This document shows, piece after piece, positions 12,501-22,019 of a stretch of 64,000 nucleotides of DNA. Within the stretch, counting starts at the first letter, position 1, and each line of letters opens with the position of its first letter. The DNA is from Beroe forskalii. Taxonomy: Eukaryota > Ctenophora > Nuda > Beroida > Beroidae. The translations under genes and the position numbers were made by a program. The stretch lies in assembly GCA_011033025.1 (NCBI GenBank), contig WFMF01000076.1, positions 532,770-596,769 on the forward strand, read 5' to 3'. The notes beneath the pieces were generated by a model, which was given only the letters and a program-made list of their open reading frames with translations, ran no database searches and was not told the origin of the DNA.

Positions 12501-15500
12501 ACGGCTTGCATCACTTACAACAAAGGCTTGTTCTCGCACGACAAGGGGATATTCGCTCTAGCTACACTTCTAGAAGTAAGAAATACTATCAATAAAATGA
12601 AGTGATTCTAATTTCAAATTTGATCACGTCATGGTTCATTAAAACAATAAACATTTATCGCAGTTATGTCTGACCAGATTATGTCTGATAAAGAGATGTT
12701 ATCTCCCCCTCCCTCTCAGATCGAGGACAGTGCAGGCAACGTGGGTCCTGGAGAAAGGGAGTTCCTGGTGGCTCCCATCTCTGAAACCACCGCCCGGGCC
12801 TTCCCCAAGTCAGTGGCTCCCCCTCCCTCAAAGCGCAAAGTCTTCGAGTGGATGACTGACGAACAGTGGCAGAACTTACAGGTAAGTGGTGGAGTGGATG
12901 ACTGACGAACTGCAGCAGAACTCACTGGTAAAGAGAAAAGTGGATAACTGACAAACAGCAGCAGAACTTACAGGTAAAGTGACGTCACATTGCGAAGGTG
13001 ACGTCACTATCAGAAGTGGGCGTGTCCCCGACTGCACTAGAAAGAGCAGAACGCATGCAATAGTGGAATAAGAGAGCACCCCTTTGTGGGTGGTGGCATG
13101 TCATTGGCTACACTCTCTGCAAAGTGGGACCGTGCCAGGTGGGGGCATGAAGCAGAAACTTGAGGAAAGCCACCAAATGTTAGAGGTGTTTAGGGGGGAA
13201 CAATACCGCGTAGTGAGGCTTCATGTCACATACACGGCATACCGGTATTATGCTATTATACAGGGCACACTCAGTACCAGTCAAAATGCTTCCACTAAGT
13301 GTTGCCACATTTGAAGCGTCACTATATGCTTCCCCCTTCCTCCTCCTCCTTTTCCTCCTCCTTTTTCTCCTCTTCCTTTTCCTCCTCCTCATCTTCCTCC
13401 CCAGGGGTACTGACGGCCAGCTCCACCAGATAAGCTTTTTCTGTCTATGTCTCTCTTTACAGTTTACTGCCATGCCTGTTGGTACTCAGCGCCATAAATA
13501 ACAAAAGTAGCACTTTCTGTGTCAAGAGATTGTTGTTGAGGTGCTATTCAGGTGCACCCTCACTCCTCCTTAATTCAGGTGCTGGCCCACCACTGCTCGT
13601 GGTTCACTGATGTGTTTGACCGGATGAATAAGGACAGTGCTGAGGTGAGGTGGAGACAGCTCAGTGAGACGGACAGCCCCGAGACTGCCCCTCTGCCTGA
13701 CGTGCTGGAACAAAGGTTAGTGGAACCCCCTTCTAACCCCTACCTCAGCCTACACAATATGATAACTTTTAAGTTTTGCGATATATTTGTCTTCCCAGAG
13801 TTGCTAAGCGTTCAGTTGATACTCTGGCAACCCCTCTCTATGATTCCTCGTGTTGCTAAGCGTTGAGGTGTTGCTATGGCTGCCTCTTTCAATATTCCCT
13901 GTGTTGCTATGGCAACCCCTTTCCACAATTCCTTGTGTTGCTATGGCAACTCCTTCCCATCATCCCATGTGTTGCTATGACCACCCCTTTCGACCATTCC
14001 CTTTGTTGCTATGGCAACCCCTATCCACCATTCCCTGTGTTGCTATGGCAGCCCCTTTCCTCCATTCCTTATGTTGCTATAACCCATCTCCCAGAGTGAC
14101 TAAGGTGCAGCACCTCATGGTGATAAGAGCCGTGCGACCCTCCCGATTCATCAGCTCAGCCCTCAAGTTAGCTGCTGATATTATCGGTAAGAAGGTGATA
14201 TCGGACATATCTCTGGACCTGGGCAACATCATCAAGACAGTCTCACCCCGGTCTCCTGTCCTCATGCTGTACAAGGAGGAACCTGAGAATGCCAGGTTCA
14301 TGATAGCAGACTTGGCTTTCAAGAGACAGGTATGTGGGGAAATTAAACATTATAACCGGATATATTTTAACTGAAACTATTGCGAATGAATTGATTCAGA
14401 TCACAACTTCCAAATGGCAAATACTGTAACCTCCTGCCCCTCTGTTACACTCTCTTCTTCAGCAAGAAGTGGTGAGCCTGTACGTTGGGAAATCAGGAGC
14501 AATAGAGTTGCGGCAGTGCCAACAAATAGTGGACAAGGCACTGCAGGCTGGACAGTGGGTGCACCTTCACGCAGTGCACAACTCACCAGACATCCTGCTC
14601 AACCTTCTAGTGACCATCAACGGAGCTAAGGTAGTACATCCTGCTCAACCTTCTAGTGACCATCAACGGAGCTAAGGTGCGCAATACTGGCTGAAATTTG
14701 CATCAATATTATTAGTATATAATCGTGATGACAATATAGCCCCACAAAACATTGAGTTTCATGTGCCCAATAATTAATAAACCTTTGGTGCAGGTACTGA
14801 ACAGTAATTTCCGTCTGTGGTTGAGCTGTGAGCCGGTGGACACCTTCCCCTCTGCCGTCCTGCAGTCCTGTCTGAAGATCTGCACGGACTCCCCCCGAGC
14901 CACGGACTCTCACCCGTCCTTCCTGAAGGACGGCATGATCCGCTCCCTGTCCTGGATAAACCCAGACATCCTGAGTGTCGGCTCCCGGGCTGACTGGATC
15001 CCCCTGCTCCACAACCTCTGTCTCATCTACAACCTCTTCCAACTCAGGGGAAAACTCGCTCCTAACGGCTGGAAGTACGCCTGGACTGCGTCTGAGCTCT
15101 GGGAGGTTTCTTACTTTGTTAGGGGGATAACAATTGCACTCAAATTTACATATTCTCCATATTCCTATGTATTCTTGTGGCATTTCATAATTACACGTAT
15201 AAAATTTCTGACGTCATATTTATTCGTTTTGTTTGCCCTCAAGTTAGCCAGGGACGCTATATCTAACGTCCCCATTTCAGAGTGTTCGGGCAGCAGTTCT
15301 GGAGTTCAATGACGACAAGGTGTCAGGGGTTGACAGCAGCTCCCCCGTCCCCAGCAACCCGGGACACCAGGGAGGCAAAGTGGTGTCCTGGACGGCGCTA
15401 CGATACACCCTCGGAGAGGTGTGTCTTTCTCTCATCTCACTTTGGGAGCCCTTGTACGGCTCAGGCTTCACGCATTATTCCACTGCTCCACTTGATCATT

Positions 15501-18500
15501 ATAAATTTTTATGATCGGCACTAAAGTGCGTAAATGGTTAAAAATGTACTACTTAAACATGTTGAGTAGGTGCATAATAGGTGAGTTAAGTAGGTACATA
15601 ATAGTTTTTCATTCGCTGGTGACATTTGAAGTCGGTATACACGCGATACCTCATATGTCACATGACTTCTTTGTTCCTTCACAAAACCTTCCAGGTAATC
15701 TACGGAGCGCAAGTAAACGACCCCCTCGACAAACAAGTCATCAATTCTATGCTGGACCACTTCATTACACCGGCTGCCTGCAAGAAGGACTACGAGATAC
15801 CCAAGACCAAGTCTTATCATTTAGTCTTGTCATTTTACAACATTTTGTCGATTTTACCACTGTACTAAAGTCTGTCGATGTTATCATTTTACATGAGTTA
15901 GTCGATGTAGGCCGATTTACAAGAGTAGGCCGGTGTTACCATTTACAAGAATTACTGAACAAGTCGATGTAACCATTTACCCCACCTCAGCCAAGTGGAA
16001 GCTCCCCTCCAGCTGCTTCCAACCAATGAGGAGCAACACCATCTCCATGATCATCTCCCAGATCGAGAACAACCCGCCTCCGGAGACCTATGAGGCGTGT
16101 CTCATGCACTCGGTCTCGGAGACGCAGCCCCAGGGAGACAGGAGCTTCTTCAGCCAGCTGGCACAGCTCTACGACATCGAGGCAAAGGAGCAGGAGCAAG
16201 TAGAAGTGGCTACTACTCCGGTTAGGAGTAGTGCTAACAGCGCTACTCTCAAGAGCAGGGACCGCTCCCCCCTCAGTCTCAAGACCGGCAAGGACGTGGA
16301 CCTCATTGAGACAGCTAATATTCTCCTGCAGAAACTACCCAAGGGTTGGCACAAGGTGAGGAGGGACTGGGGATCCCCTCTGTTTTCTTTTCTCTGCACA
16401 CCATGACTTCATGTCTCCTCTCTCTTCTTCTCCTCCCTCACTCCTCCCTCTCTCCTTCTCCTCCCTCACTATTCCTTTCTCTCAGGACTATGTAGTTGAG
16501 CGGCTGAAGAAGCTGGGAGGCTCCGTGGCCTTTGGCTACTTCATGAGCTGTGAGATGACGACCATGCAGAGTGTGCTGGATGAGATCAGAGCTAATCTCA
16601 CTGCGATCAAGTCAGCTGCAGAGCAACCCACCATCCACTCGCCCACAGTGATCTCAGTAGCCCACGACCTGCTGTACCAGAGAGTGCCCGCTCACTGGGT
16701 GGAGATGACTGGCTCCATCACGCCCCACCCCACCAACACCCTCACCTGGATAGGCGACATCGTGCAGCGCTGCAGCCACCTAGAGAGGGCGCTCCAGGGC
16801 AGGGAACGGGTCCCATGCCTCTGGATATCCGTGTTCTCAAACCCTGAGGGCTTGCTGGGGGCTGTCATGCACGAGGCGGTCCAGACGTTCGACGGACCCT
16901 CCACCAGCTTCGAGGAGTTCCACTTCACTACGGAAATAACCAACAGAGACAAAGACCATGTGAGTGGTCCAGCACCGTCAATTTGCCTATTTGATTTCTA
17001 GTGCTCTATAGTGTCTATGCTACTTACATGAAAAACGATGCTTCCCTTTGTGATCATGAAACCTTTAAAACTCTTCTTTCTTATCTCTTTCTCACCGTAG
17101 TGAAGAGTAGTGAAATCCCTTTCATTTCTAATCATTTCAGATTCAAATTCAGTTCCAACAATTCACCTCACACTCAGTAAGTAAAATCACTCATTGTGTC
17201 ATTGCTTAGCACAACCCATACTCTTAGTGCTCGGCAACTGTCCTGCACTCTCTTAAACTCCATAAGAACTCTCGGCGCTCTTGCTGGGAAGTGTTACTAG
17301 TTTGATTTCAACTCCATTGCCACAGGCAATCTTGAACATCCCAGTTCTACCCAAGTCCTCTCTCGAGCGACCCCCTCACTGTGGTCTTTATCACCTTCAC
17401 TTCTGCATGCTGTGCTTGAATACATTTTCCTTGAAACTGTGCTTGTTTTGTTTCGATTTTCATGGAATTTTGAAATAATGGTGGCTTCAAAATAATAATT
17501 TAGATTCTATTAATCTTTCTAATTTCTAAATATAATGCGTGATCAAACTGAAAGATCTTTCTGCGAATGATCTAACTGAAGGATCTCTCCGAGTGACCTC
17601 ACTTAATGAATAATAATCTCACATTAAAACACCCTCAGATCAGAGAATCGCCTAATGAAGGAATGTTTATCTACGGTATCTCTTTGTACGGTGCCAGCTG
17701 GGAACGGACTATCAATGAGATGCATAGAACTAAGACCTTTCTTACTTTCTTCTATTTAGCATACAGGTACGGTACGCCCCATCCTTACGACTTCCCAAAA
17801 GCACTCCCTTGCACCCCTCACCACTTCCCCTCCCCTCCCCTCACTCCCCACTGTACTCCCTCTCACCACTCCCCCTCACTACTCCCCCTCCCCTCCCTCA
17901 CCACACTCTCCCACACTCCCTCGCCACTCACCCTCCCACTCCCTCACTCACCTCTCCTCCTCACCGCTCACCCTCCCACTCCCTCACCCTTCCATCCCAC
18001 TCCCTCAAACCGCTCCTGTACACTCATCCTCACCACTCACCCTCCCCTTCAATCCCTCACCACTCCCACTCTACTCCTTTCCTCACCTCTCCTCATCACA
18101 TCTCCTCCTCACATCTCCTCCTCACCTCTCCTCTCCTCCTCACCACTCACCCTCCCTCGCCGCTCACCCTCCCACTCCCTCAACCTCCCACTGTCTCACC
18201 AATCACCCTTCCAGTCCCTCACCACTCACCCTCCACTTCTTCACCCCTCATCCCCTCAGATGCAAGATGTCGCCCCGAAGAGTAAGTTCACCCAGCTGCC
18301 AGTGGTCCATGTGACAGCAGCTTTCAACACCACAGACAGGACCCACTGTCTCTACCAGTGTCCGGTGTATTGTACGCGCTCCATGGACGACAAGCCTCTC
18401 TTCAGCCTGGGTGGGTGACGGGCAATCACTTTATTGAAGATTTCCAGCTTCCTAATTTTAGCCATACATATTCTCTCATTCAACTTTTCTCTGAAATTTA

Positions 18501-18600
18501 TATCAAGTCTCAATCCAACTCCTTCTTTTCAGATATATTCAATGAGAATGTCCACAACTCGAAATGGGCGCTGCGTGGGCTATGTGCGTGTCTCAGATAA
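1660..18600 (+). CDS. Divergent dynein heavy chain (DNHD1-like), 3' half of gene, 37 exons
   Basis: C-terminal ~2032 residues of a dynein heavy chain motor; the 5' part lies upstream of the window. Exons: 1660-1781, 3206-3401, 3624-3810, 3944-4060, 4579-4709, 5790-5918, 6425-6581, 6696-6799, 6942-7041, 7436-7552, 7715-7879, 8026-8178, 8455-8613, 8735-8849, 8964-9071, 9535-9698, 9838-9930, 10044-10281, 10419-10620, 10758-10891, 11194-11312, 11527-11715, 11936-12285, 12464-12575, 12720-12881, 13579-13715, 14095-14329, 14463-14630, 14794-15105, 15281-15418, 15695-15810, 15995-16355, 16486-16959, 17141-17176, 17639-17719, 18260-18410, 18533-18600. All join in one frame to a TAA stop. Seen in order: AAA4, stalk with coiled coils, AAA5, AAA6 and the C-terminal dynein domain. 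Degenerate nucleotide-binding motifs suggest DNHD1 rather than an active axonemal DNAH; that naming is inference. The dynein assignment is firm. Three junctions are not GT-AG (see findings). Confidence 0.9.
1812..1896 (+). repeat. Degenerate copy of dynein exon 1 inside the following intron
   Basis: Bases 1816-1896 repeat 1697-1770 in order with small indels (shared blocks include TTTCAAGGAG, TGAGCAT, ACGCCAAACC, ACCTTCGATGA and GACCTTTCCCGACAA). The copy no longer has an open frame matching the exon, so it looks like a decayed tandem duplication. Confidence 0.8.
2306..2959. mobile_element. Foldback MITE bounded by TTAA
   Basis: Two inverted arms of about 250-300 bp face each other around a short centre. 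The left arm (from TTAAGGGGG at 2306) and right arm (ending CCCCCTTAA at 2959) share long inverse-complementary blocks, for example GGTTTTACCCCATGTAAAAA against its complement near 2890-2909, and the 'aaatcgcgggttcgcc' block. TTAA at both ends fits a piggyBac-type target duplication; that family link is inference. It sits in dynein intron 1 and has no coding capacity. Confidence 0.82.
4085..4578 (+). repeat. Long C/T-rich tract before the dynein exon 5 acceptor
   Basis: After a degenerate 'acccagacata' repeat (4085-4240), about 330 bp of 'ccctcactcc'-type sequence runs up to the acceptor accctcag at 4571-4578. It looks like an amplified polypyrimidine tract. Confidence 0.7.
4710..5789. other. 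Dynein intron 5 with dispersed 'ccggttaa' repeat
   Basis: No coding signal. Bases about 4960-5310 contain several copies of 'ttaaccggccc' or its complement in AT-rich sequence. A similar stretch in the opposite orientation lies at about 20930-21320, including the shared string around 'gcaattt...ctcaaaaatgat', so this is a dispersed element. Confidence 0.6.
6230..6424 (+). repeat. C/T-rich tract before dynein exon 7
   Basis: Repeated 'ccctcctcactcacc'-like pyrimidine sequence ending in the acceptor ctctcctcag (6415-6424), similar in style to the tract before exon 5. Confidence 0.65.
6696..10281 (+). CDS. Dynein segment: stalk coiled coils and microtubule-binding tip (exons 8-18)
   Basis: Visible residues about 347-852. 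Exons 8-11 form the rising coiled coil (CC1), including a basic run KEERRRRRKEK. Exon 12 carries the conserved motif before the stalk tip (LDSIRVMPSPPLMVNTIMNV). Exons 13-17 replace the usual compact tip with a longer, lysine- and glutamate-rich segment (KPAEQDKKDKKERDQWLIVQ and onward) plus an unusual hydrophobic stretch, IYAFMISLLSYHHAHGLLLI, in exon 16. Exon 18 is the returning coil (CC2) ending in the standard ANCILAAAFLAYCG entry to AAA5. Whether this tip binds microtubules cannot be told; the expansion is typical of divergent rather than canonical dyneins. Confidence 0.82.
7880..8025 (+). repeat. Tandem repeat containing the dynein exon 11 donor
   Basis: The donor region GTGGGCTGTGGGGGTTCAA after exon 11 recurs as ATGGGCTATGGTGGGGTTCA and GTGGGCTATGGTGGGGTTAA within the 146-bp intron, with 'attggggttta(t/a)aggcag' between. 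Confidence 0.75.
10419..11715 (+). CDS. Dynein segment: AAA5 (exons 19-22)
   Basis: Exon 19 (RKELFDNIKEVCKDIGAEG; NWTAQLLPREDHFMENTMLA) and exon 20 (QWLLIFDSEGLSEHWLRN) align with the standard AAA5 block, where dyneins read 'NW...GLP.D....N......RWPLMIDP...A..WI'. Exon 21 continues the domain and exon 22 (NFKVYIVCNKKPTNHTL) is the strand-rich end of AAA5. All internal phases agree. The 5' splice site of exon 20 and the start of exon 21 share the decamer GTAAGATTCT. Confidence 0.88.
11936..18600 (+). CDS. Dynein segment: AAA5-AAA6 linker, AAA6 and C-terminal domain (exons 23-37)
   Basis: Exon 23 (AYRPLAVRAAVIYRTSMLMA) is the highly conserved linker helix. Exon 27 begins AAA6 (LMVIRAVRPSRFISSALKLA). 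Exon 28 has the QEVVSLYVGKSGAIE strand in place of the usual 'SLGQGQGP'. Exon 29 (FRLWLSCEPVDTFPSAVLQ) is a strong family signature. Exons 32-37 form the C-terminal domain, including GMFIYGISLYGASWER and CLYQCPVYCTRSMDDKPLF, ending WALRGLCACLR before TAA. Exon 34 is a 36-bp microexon; including it keeps the frame and the usual spacing. The exon 31/32 and 35/36 junctions need non-canonical splice dinucleotides. Confidence 0.87.
12848..12990 (+). repeat. Three copies of dynein exon 25 end with its donor
   Basis: The last ~34 bases of exon 25 (GAGTGGATGACTGACGAACA... to CAG|GTAAGT at 12882) are followed by two further copies, ending ACTG|GTAAAG near 12928 and ACAG|GTAAAG near 12973. Only the first keeps the protein family spacing; the others are potential decoy donors. 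Confidence 0.85.
13790..14092 (+). repeat. 'gttgctatggcaacccc' minisatellite in dynein intron 26
   Basis: About six to seven imperfect units of 40-46 bp with the core GTTGCTATGGCAACCCCTTT and variable pyrimidine-rich spacers. It begins next to a decoy acceptor-like string (cttcccagagttgctaagcg) that resembles the true acceptor and exon start (ctcccagagtgactaagg) at 14088-14105. Confidence 0.8.
14591..14678 (+). repeat. 46-bp tandem duplication of dynein exon 28 end and donor
   Basis: Bases 14591-14632 (CATCCTGCTCAACCTTCTAG ... GCTAAGGT) recur exactly at 14637-14678. The duplicate gives a second donor 46 nt downstream; using it would shift the frame, so the upstream donor at 14631 is the productive one. 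Confidence 0.92.
17780..18259 (+). repeat. C/T-rich repeat tract before dynein exon 36
   Basis: About 480 bp of 'ccctcaccactcaccctccc'-like sequence ending in the acceptor tcccctcag (18251-18259). It encodes low-complexity Pro/Ser/Leu reading frames that are not genes. Confidence 0.75.
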
Positions 18601-19399
18601 GTTACATTCCTGTGGGCTGCGTCTCATCAAGCCTCGTTTGTCTGACGAACTGTCTCACTGCCAATGCTTTGTAGTTGTACTTTCTCAAAGCCAGAGACAA
18701 TAGGCATTGGGCAAAGGAAAAGGTATGAAGTGTCTCACTCTGTATCGCATTTAGATTATATGACTTTGATTCATCAACACAATTCATTATTTTGTGAATA
18801 AGAGTGGATTATTTAAAAGATCTGATTTATACATAATATGTAAAAGTTTATTTCGTATAGTACTGTACAAAACAATTTGTAAAAGAACTTTGTAATTTTT
18901 CAAAATTAACATTATCATTATGATAACTACGAATTTTATTGATTGGTTGCTAACTTTAAAAGAAAGAAAGAAGGTTCTTGGATGGGTTGAGGAACGAAAA
19001 ACGAGTTAATGGTCTTCTATTCATACTTTCATATGAACTCATGTATCGCTTCACAGAATTTAAAATATGAAATCAATTATTCCAAAGGAATTGTCAGTAA
19101 AAATGGTCATTGCTAAGATGCAAATCAATGTTAATAAGTTGACAAAGAGCTGCACTTTTGACTCATTATGCTGATGCAGTTTCTTTTGTGCCTTAAACCC
19201 AGGATTTGTGTCGCAGTGAATCGGGAATAATTGCAGCCAGGCTCAATCCCACGTTTTGTTTGTGATTGCTGCAATAGATATTCAGCTCCACTTTTTATGC
19301 CTTTCAAAGAGTAGATATATTGATTGAAGGTCTCATGGATGGTCAGCAGTCTACTTTTGTGATCATTGGTGTTCGATTGGGCGATTGACTGTTTCTAGC
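18601..19399. other. Spacer between dynein and glypican genes
   Basis: Contains the dynein 3' UTR region and the promoter and 5' UTR region of the glypican gene. AT-rich; no coding segment or repeat stands out. Confidence 0.5.
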
Positions 19400-20767
19400 A
19401 TGAACTTTATCCTAATCTTGTGCTGCCTCCTCTGTGCAGTCCAGTCAGCTGAACCCTCCCAGAAGTGTGCTAAGACTCACCGTACCTATCCTGGTGACGG
19501 GGCGGTCAACCCTCGGCCCTCGGCCCCCAAAGTAAAGTCGGTGGTGGCGAACCCAAACTGTGACATGCTGGCCCTCTCCTGCTGCAACAGGGTCACCGAG
19601 TTTCTCATGATGGAGCGAGCTAAGTCCGACTTCAAGCCACTCCTCCTCGCCCACGTCACCCAAATACTGGAGAAAGTCAACGAGTTGGTCAGCAGCTTCT
19701 CTCATCTCCATCCTATGATTGATCATAACTTCCATGAATCTGAAATTGACCCGCGAAGTAAGATGTTTCCTAATCAGTCGATACCTAGATTGATTGTCTC
19801 TCAATTCATCAAAGATTCCTGTGAGTTTGAGAGGAGCACAGCATTGGGTCTTGTTGAGGAGTCCCTCCACCCGCTAGTTCCAAGTCTCATCAAGAAGCTG
19901 CACCCCCTGTACTCTGCGCTGGCCGGGGTTCAGACTGCGCTCCAGACAGTCGTCTCGCAGCCACTCTCCGAGGCGTGCATCAAGGCGGTCATGCGCAACG
20001 GGCTCTTCACTGGCACCACCTTCGACAAGGTGATGTGCCAGGTGTGCCACAAAAACACTGCACATCTCCTTCCCTGCAAGAATACCTGCATCAACGTAGC
20101 CAGGGACTGTCTGGGACCCTTCCACAGCATTGGTTCCTACTTAAATGAGGTGGTTGCTGTCTTCTCTGAAAACAAAGGACTTGTTAAAAAGAAATTGCTG
20201 CAGGGCGACGATATTCTTGAGAAAATGGAGAAAGGAATCTGGCAATCATTCGAGGGAAATGTAACATTCAAGGAAACTTGCTGGAAAGGACGAGGGGACG
20301 CATCGCTCTGGAAAGACTCTGCGCCTCTGCTGGATGGTGTGCTCCCAAGTCTTACCAATGTCCTGGAGGATAGTGCTGATTACGCTTGCACTGCGGCAGT
20401 AAAGAACAAAGACTGCTGGACGTCTAACGGTTTTGTGAGGGAGGATGATAGCGATGTTTTGCCGCTTGGCGAGGTATTATCAGCAAATAAAACTAAAAGT
20501 GATGGTGTCCTGAAAGCAGAAACTCTGCTCCGTGAAACTCTGCTCCGAGTCTTCTGGAACGCAACGGAACCCCCTACTCAGGATGAAATGACAGTTGAGA
20601 ATTTTAAGACTGACAGCAGTGACTTGTCTATAGAGGCATTGGTTGCGAATAACGACACTTCTCAAGCAGGGAATGGAGATGAAAAGCCTTGCTCCTCTCA
20701 AGGGGTCTTTCAGGGCTATTCTTTCTTGGTGTGCGCCTTGGTTTCTTCAGCATTTGCACTGACCTGA
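19400..20767 (+). CDS. Glypican-like GPI-anchored proteoglycan core protein, intronless
   Basis: 455 residues from the ATG at 19400, chosen because it starts directly at a signal peptide (MNFILILCCLLCAVQSA). The pattern fits the glypican family: a CC pair near residue 58, a long helical N-lobe, then LSEACIKAVM, CQVCHKNTAHLLPCKNTC and CINVARDCLG, matching the glypican 'ECSRAVM ... YCAHCLG ... PC.DYC.NVLKGCLA' block. A late CTAAVKNKDCW matches 'CW.G'. The C-terminus (SFLVCALVSSAFALT) is a hydrophobic tail fitting a GPI signal. Glypicans are heparan-sulphate co-receptors for Wnt, Hh and BMP ligands. No Ser-Gly cluster for glycosaminoglycan attachment is visible in the C-terminal third. A single exon is unusual and could mean an ancient retrocopy. 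Upstream dynein is on the same strand. Confidence 0.8.
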   Translation: MNFILILCCLLCAVQSAEPSQKCAKTHRTYPGDGAVNPRPSAPKVKSVVANPNCDMLALSCCNRVTEFLMMERAKSDFKPLLLAHVTQILEKVNELVSSFSHLHPMIDHNFHESEIDPRSKMFPNQSIPRLIVSQFIKDSCEFERSTALGLVEESLHPLVPSLIKKLHPLYSALAGVQTALQTVVSQPLSEACIKAVMRNGLFTGTTFDKVMCQVCHKNTAHLLPCKNTCINVARDCLGPFHSIGSYLNEVVAVFSENKGLVKKKLLQGDDILEKMEKGIWQSFEGNVTFKETCWKGRGDASLWKDSAPLLDGVLPSLTNVLEDSADYACTAAVKNKDCWTSNGFVREDDSDVLPLGEVLSANKTKSDGVLKAETLLRETLLRVFWNATEPPTQDEMTVENFKTDSSDLSIEALVANNDTSQAGNGDEKPCSSQGVFQGYSFLVCALVSSAFALT

Positions 20768-21889
20768 GCACTGACACGAGTATTGTTCCGAATGTAATAT
20801 CAATAACGAATAGCAATATGAATGAATACCAACAATTACATTGAGTATGGCTAAAAAACTCATGATTGTCTTGCATACCTTATTGGCCCCTTAAGAGCTT
20901 AAGGACAAAAACAACTTTGAAATTTTTGTCCAAAAGGGCCGGTTAAAAAAAAGGCTGGTTAAAGTGGGGCCTATTAGATGAAAGTTCAGTTGATTAAGTC
21001 AAGTTGATTTAGATCAGAAGAAACTTTTATTACTTGGCTCATGAACAGTTAAATTCATTTGATCGACATTATATAACACAGATAATATCAATAACCTCAA
21101 TCATGATATTAGACCAAGATATGGGTTTTTGATGCAATTTACTTAGTATGAGTTCGTTTTCGTGGCTACTTTTGATCAAAAATTTCTTAGTTTGACAACC
21201 GCTTGAAAAAAATTTCCAACTCCAAGGGGCCGGTTAAAATGGTTCAAAAATGATTTGATTTTTTTCCATAGTGCATAGGGCCGGTTAAAATAATTACAAA
21301 GGCCGGTTAAATAAAGGCCAATAAGATATACTGTCCACTGTGTTCGAAGAATAAAAGTAAAAACTAAAACTCTTCTATTTGATATTCTGATACATGCATT
21401 AAAACTGCACGGCTGTCCAGAACTACGACTTCCCTGTATTAGTGTACTTGTAGGAGTGTTTGATCAAGGCTTTTCAAACACTAGAAATTCTTTAGATTAT
21501 AATGTTTACTGGAGCTAAAACTACTGTTCACTGCAATAAAAACCTCGGCCTCGGTTTTTAATGCGATATTACACACTCGTGCATGATAATAATATCACGG
21601 TTTGCACTTTTGACTCATTACTTAACCCTTCAAATTCAATAACAGTATTACTTTATCCCTATGCCTAACATTCACCATAACTCTAACTAAAAATGATTTA
21701 CGGAAAGGGCTATCCATAAATTACGTTCGTCGTTGGGTGGAATAGGGCATTGGGGGCGGGTGTTCAAATTTGTATTTGTAGCAAGTTCGTAGGATGTTAT
21801 ACTTATTGTCTGACGTCGTCAGACCCATTATTTCAAGGGGGATCAGGCAACGCCTGACAAGGATGTTACTGTGTACAGCATAGATCAGA
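20768..21889. other. Downstream of glypican: 3' region and dispersed repeats
   Basis: Possible polyadenylation signal AATAAA at 21350-21355. Bases about 20930-21320 carry several 'gggccggttaaa' copies of the dispersed repeat also seen (inverted) at about 4960-5310. At 21704-21726 'agggctatccataaattacgt' looks like one end of a MITE family whose termini resemble those of the element at 62362-62854. Confidence 0.5.
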
Positions 21890-22014
21890 CCGGTATTACA
21901 GTTTCGCCCAAATTTCCGAGTGACTCGACTGCACTTAATCATACTATGACTATGAGTGAAGTGCAGTCGAGTCACACCGAAATTTGGGCGAAAGTGTCAT
22001 ACCGGGTAGCAGTA
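21890..22014. repeat. Near-perfect inverted repeat (hairpin of about 60-bp arms)
   Basis: Left arm includes TTTCGCCCAAATTT and GTGACTCGACTGCACT; the right arm carries their complements (AGTGCAGTCGAGTCAC, AAATTTGGGCGAAA), extending to CGGTAT/ATACCG at the ends. It fits a small MITE abutting the minisatellite. Confidence 0.88.
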
Positions 22015-22019
22015 GCACA

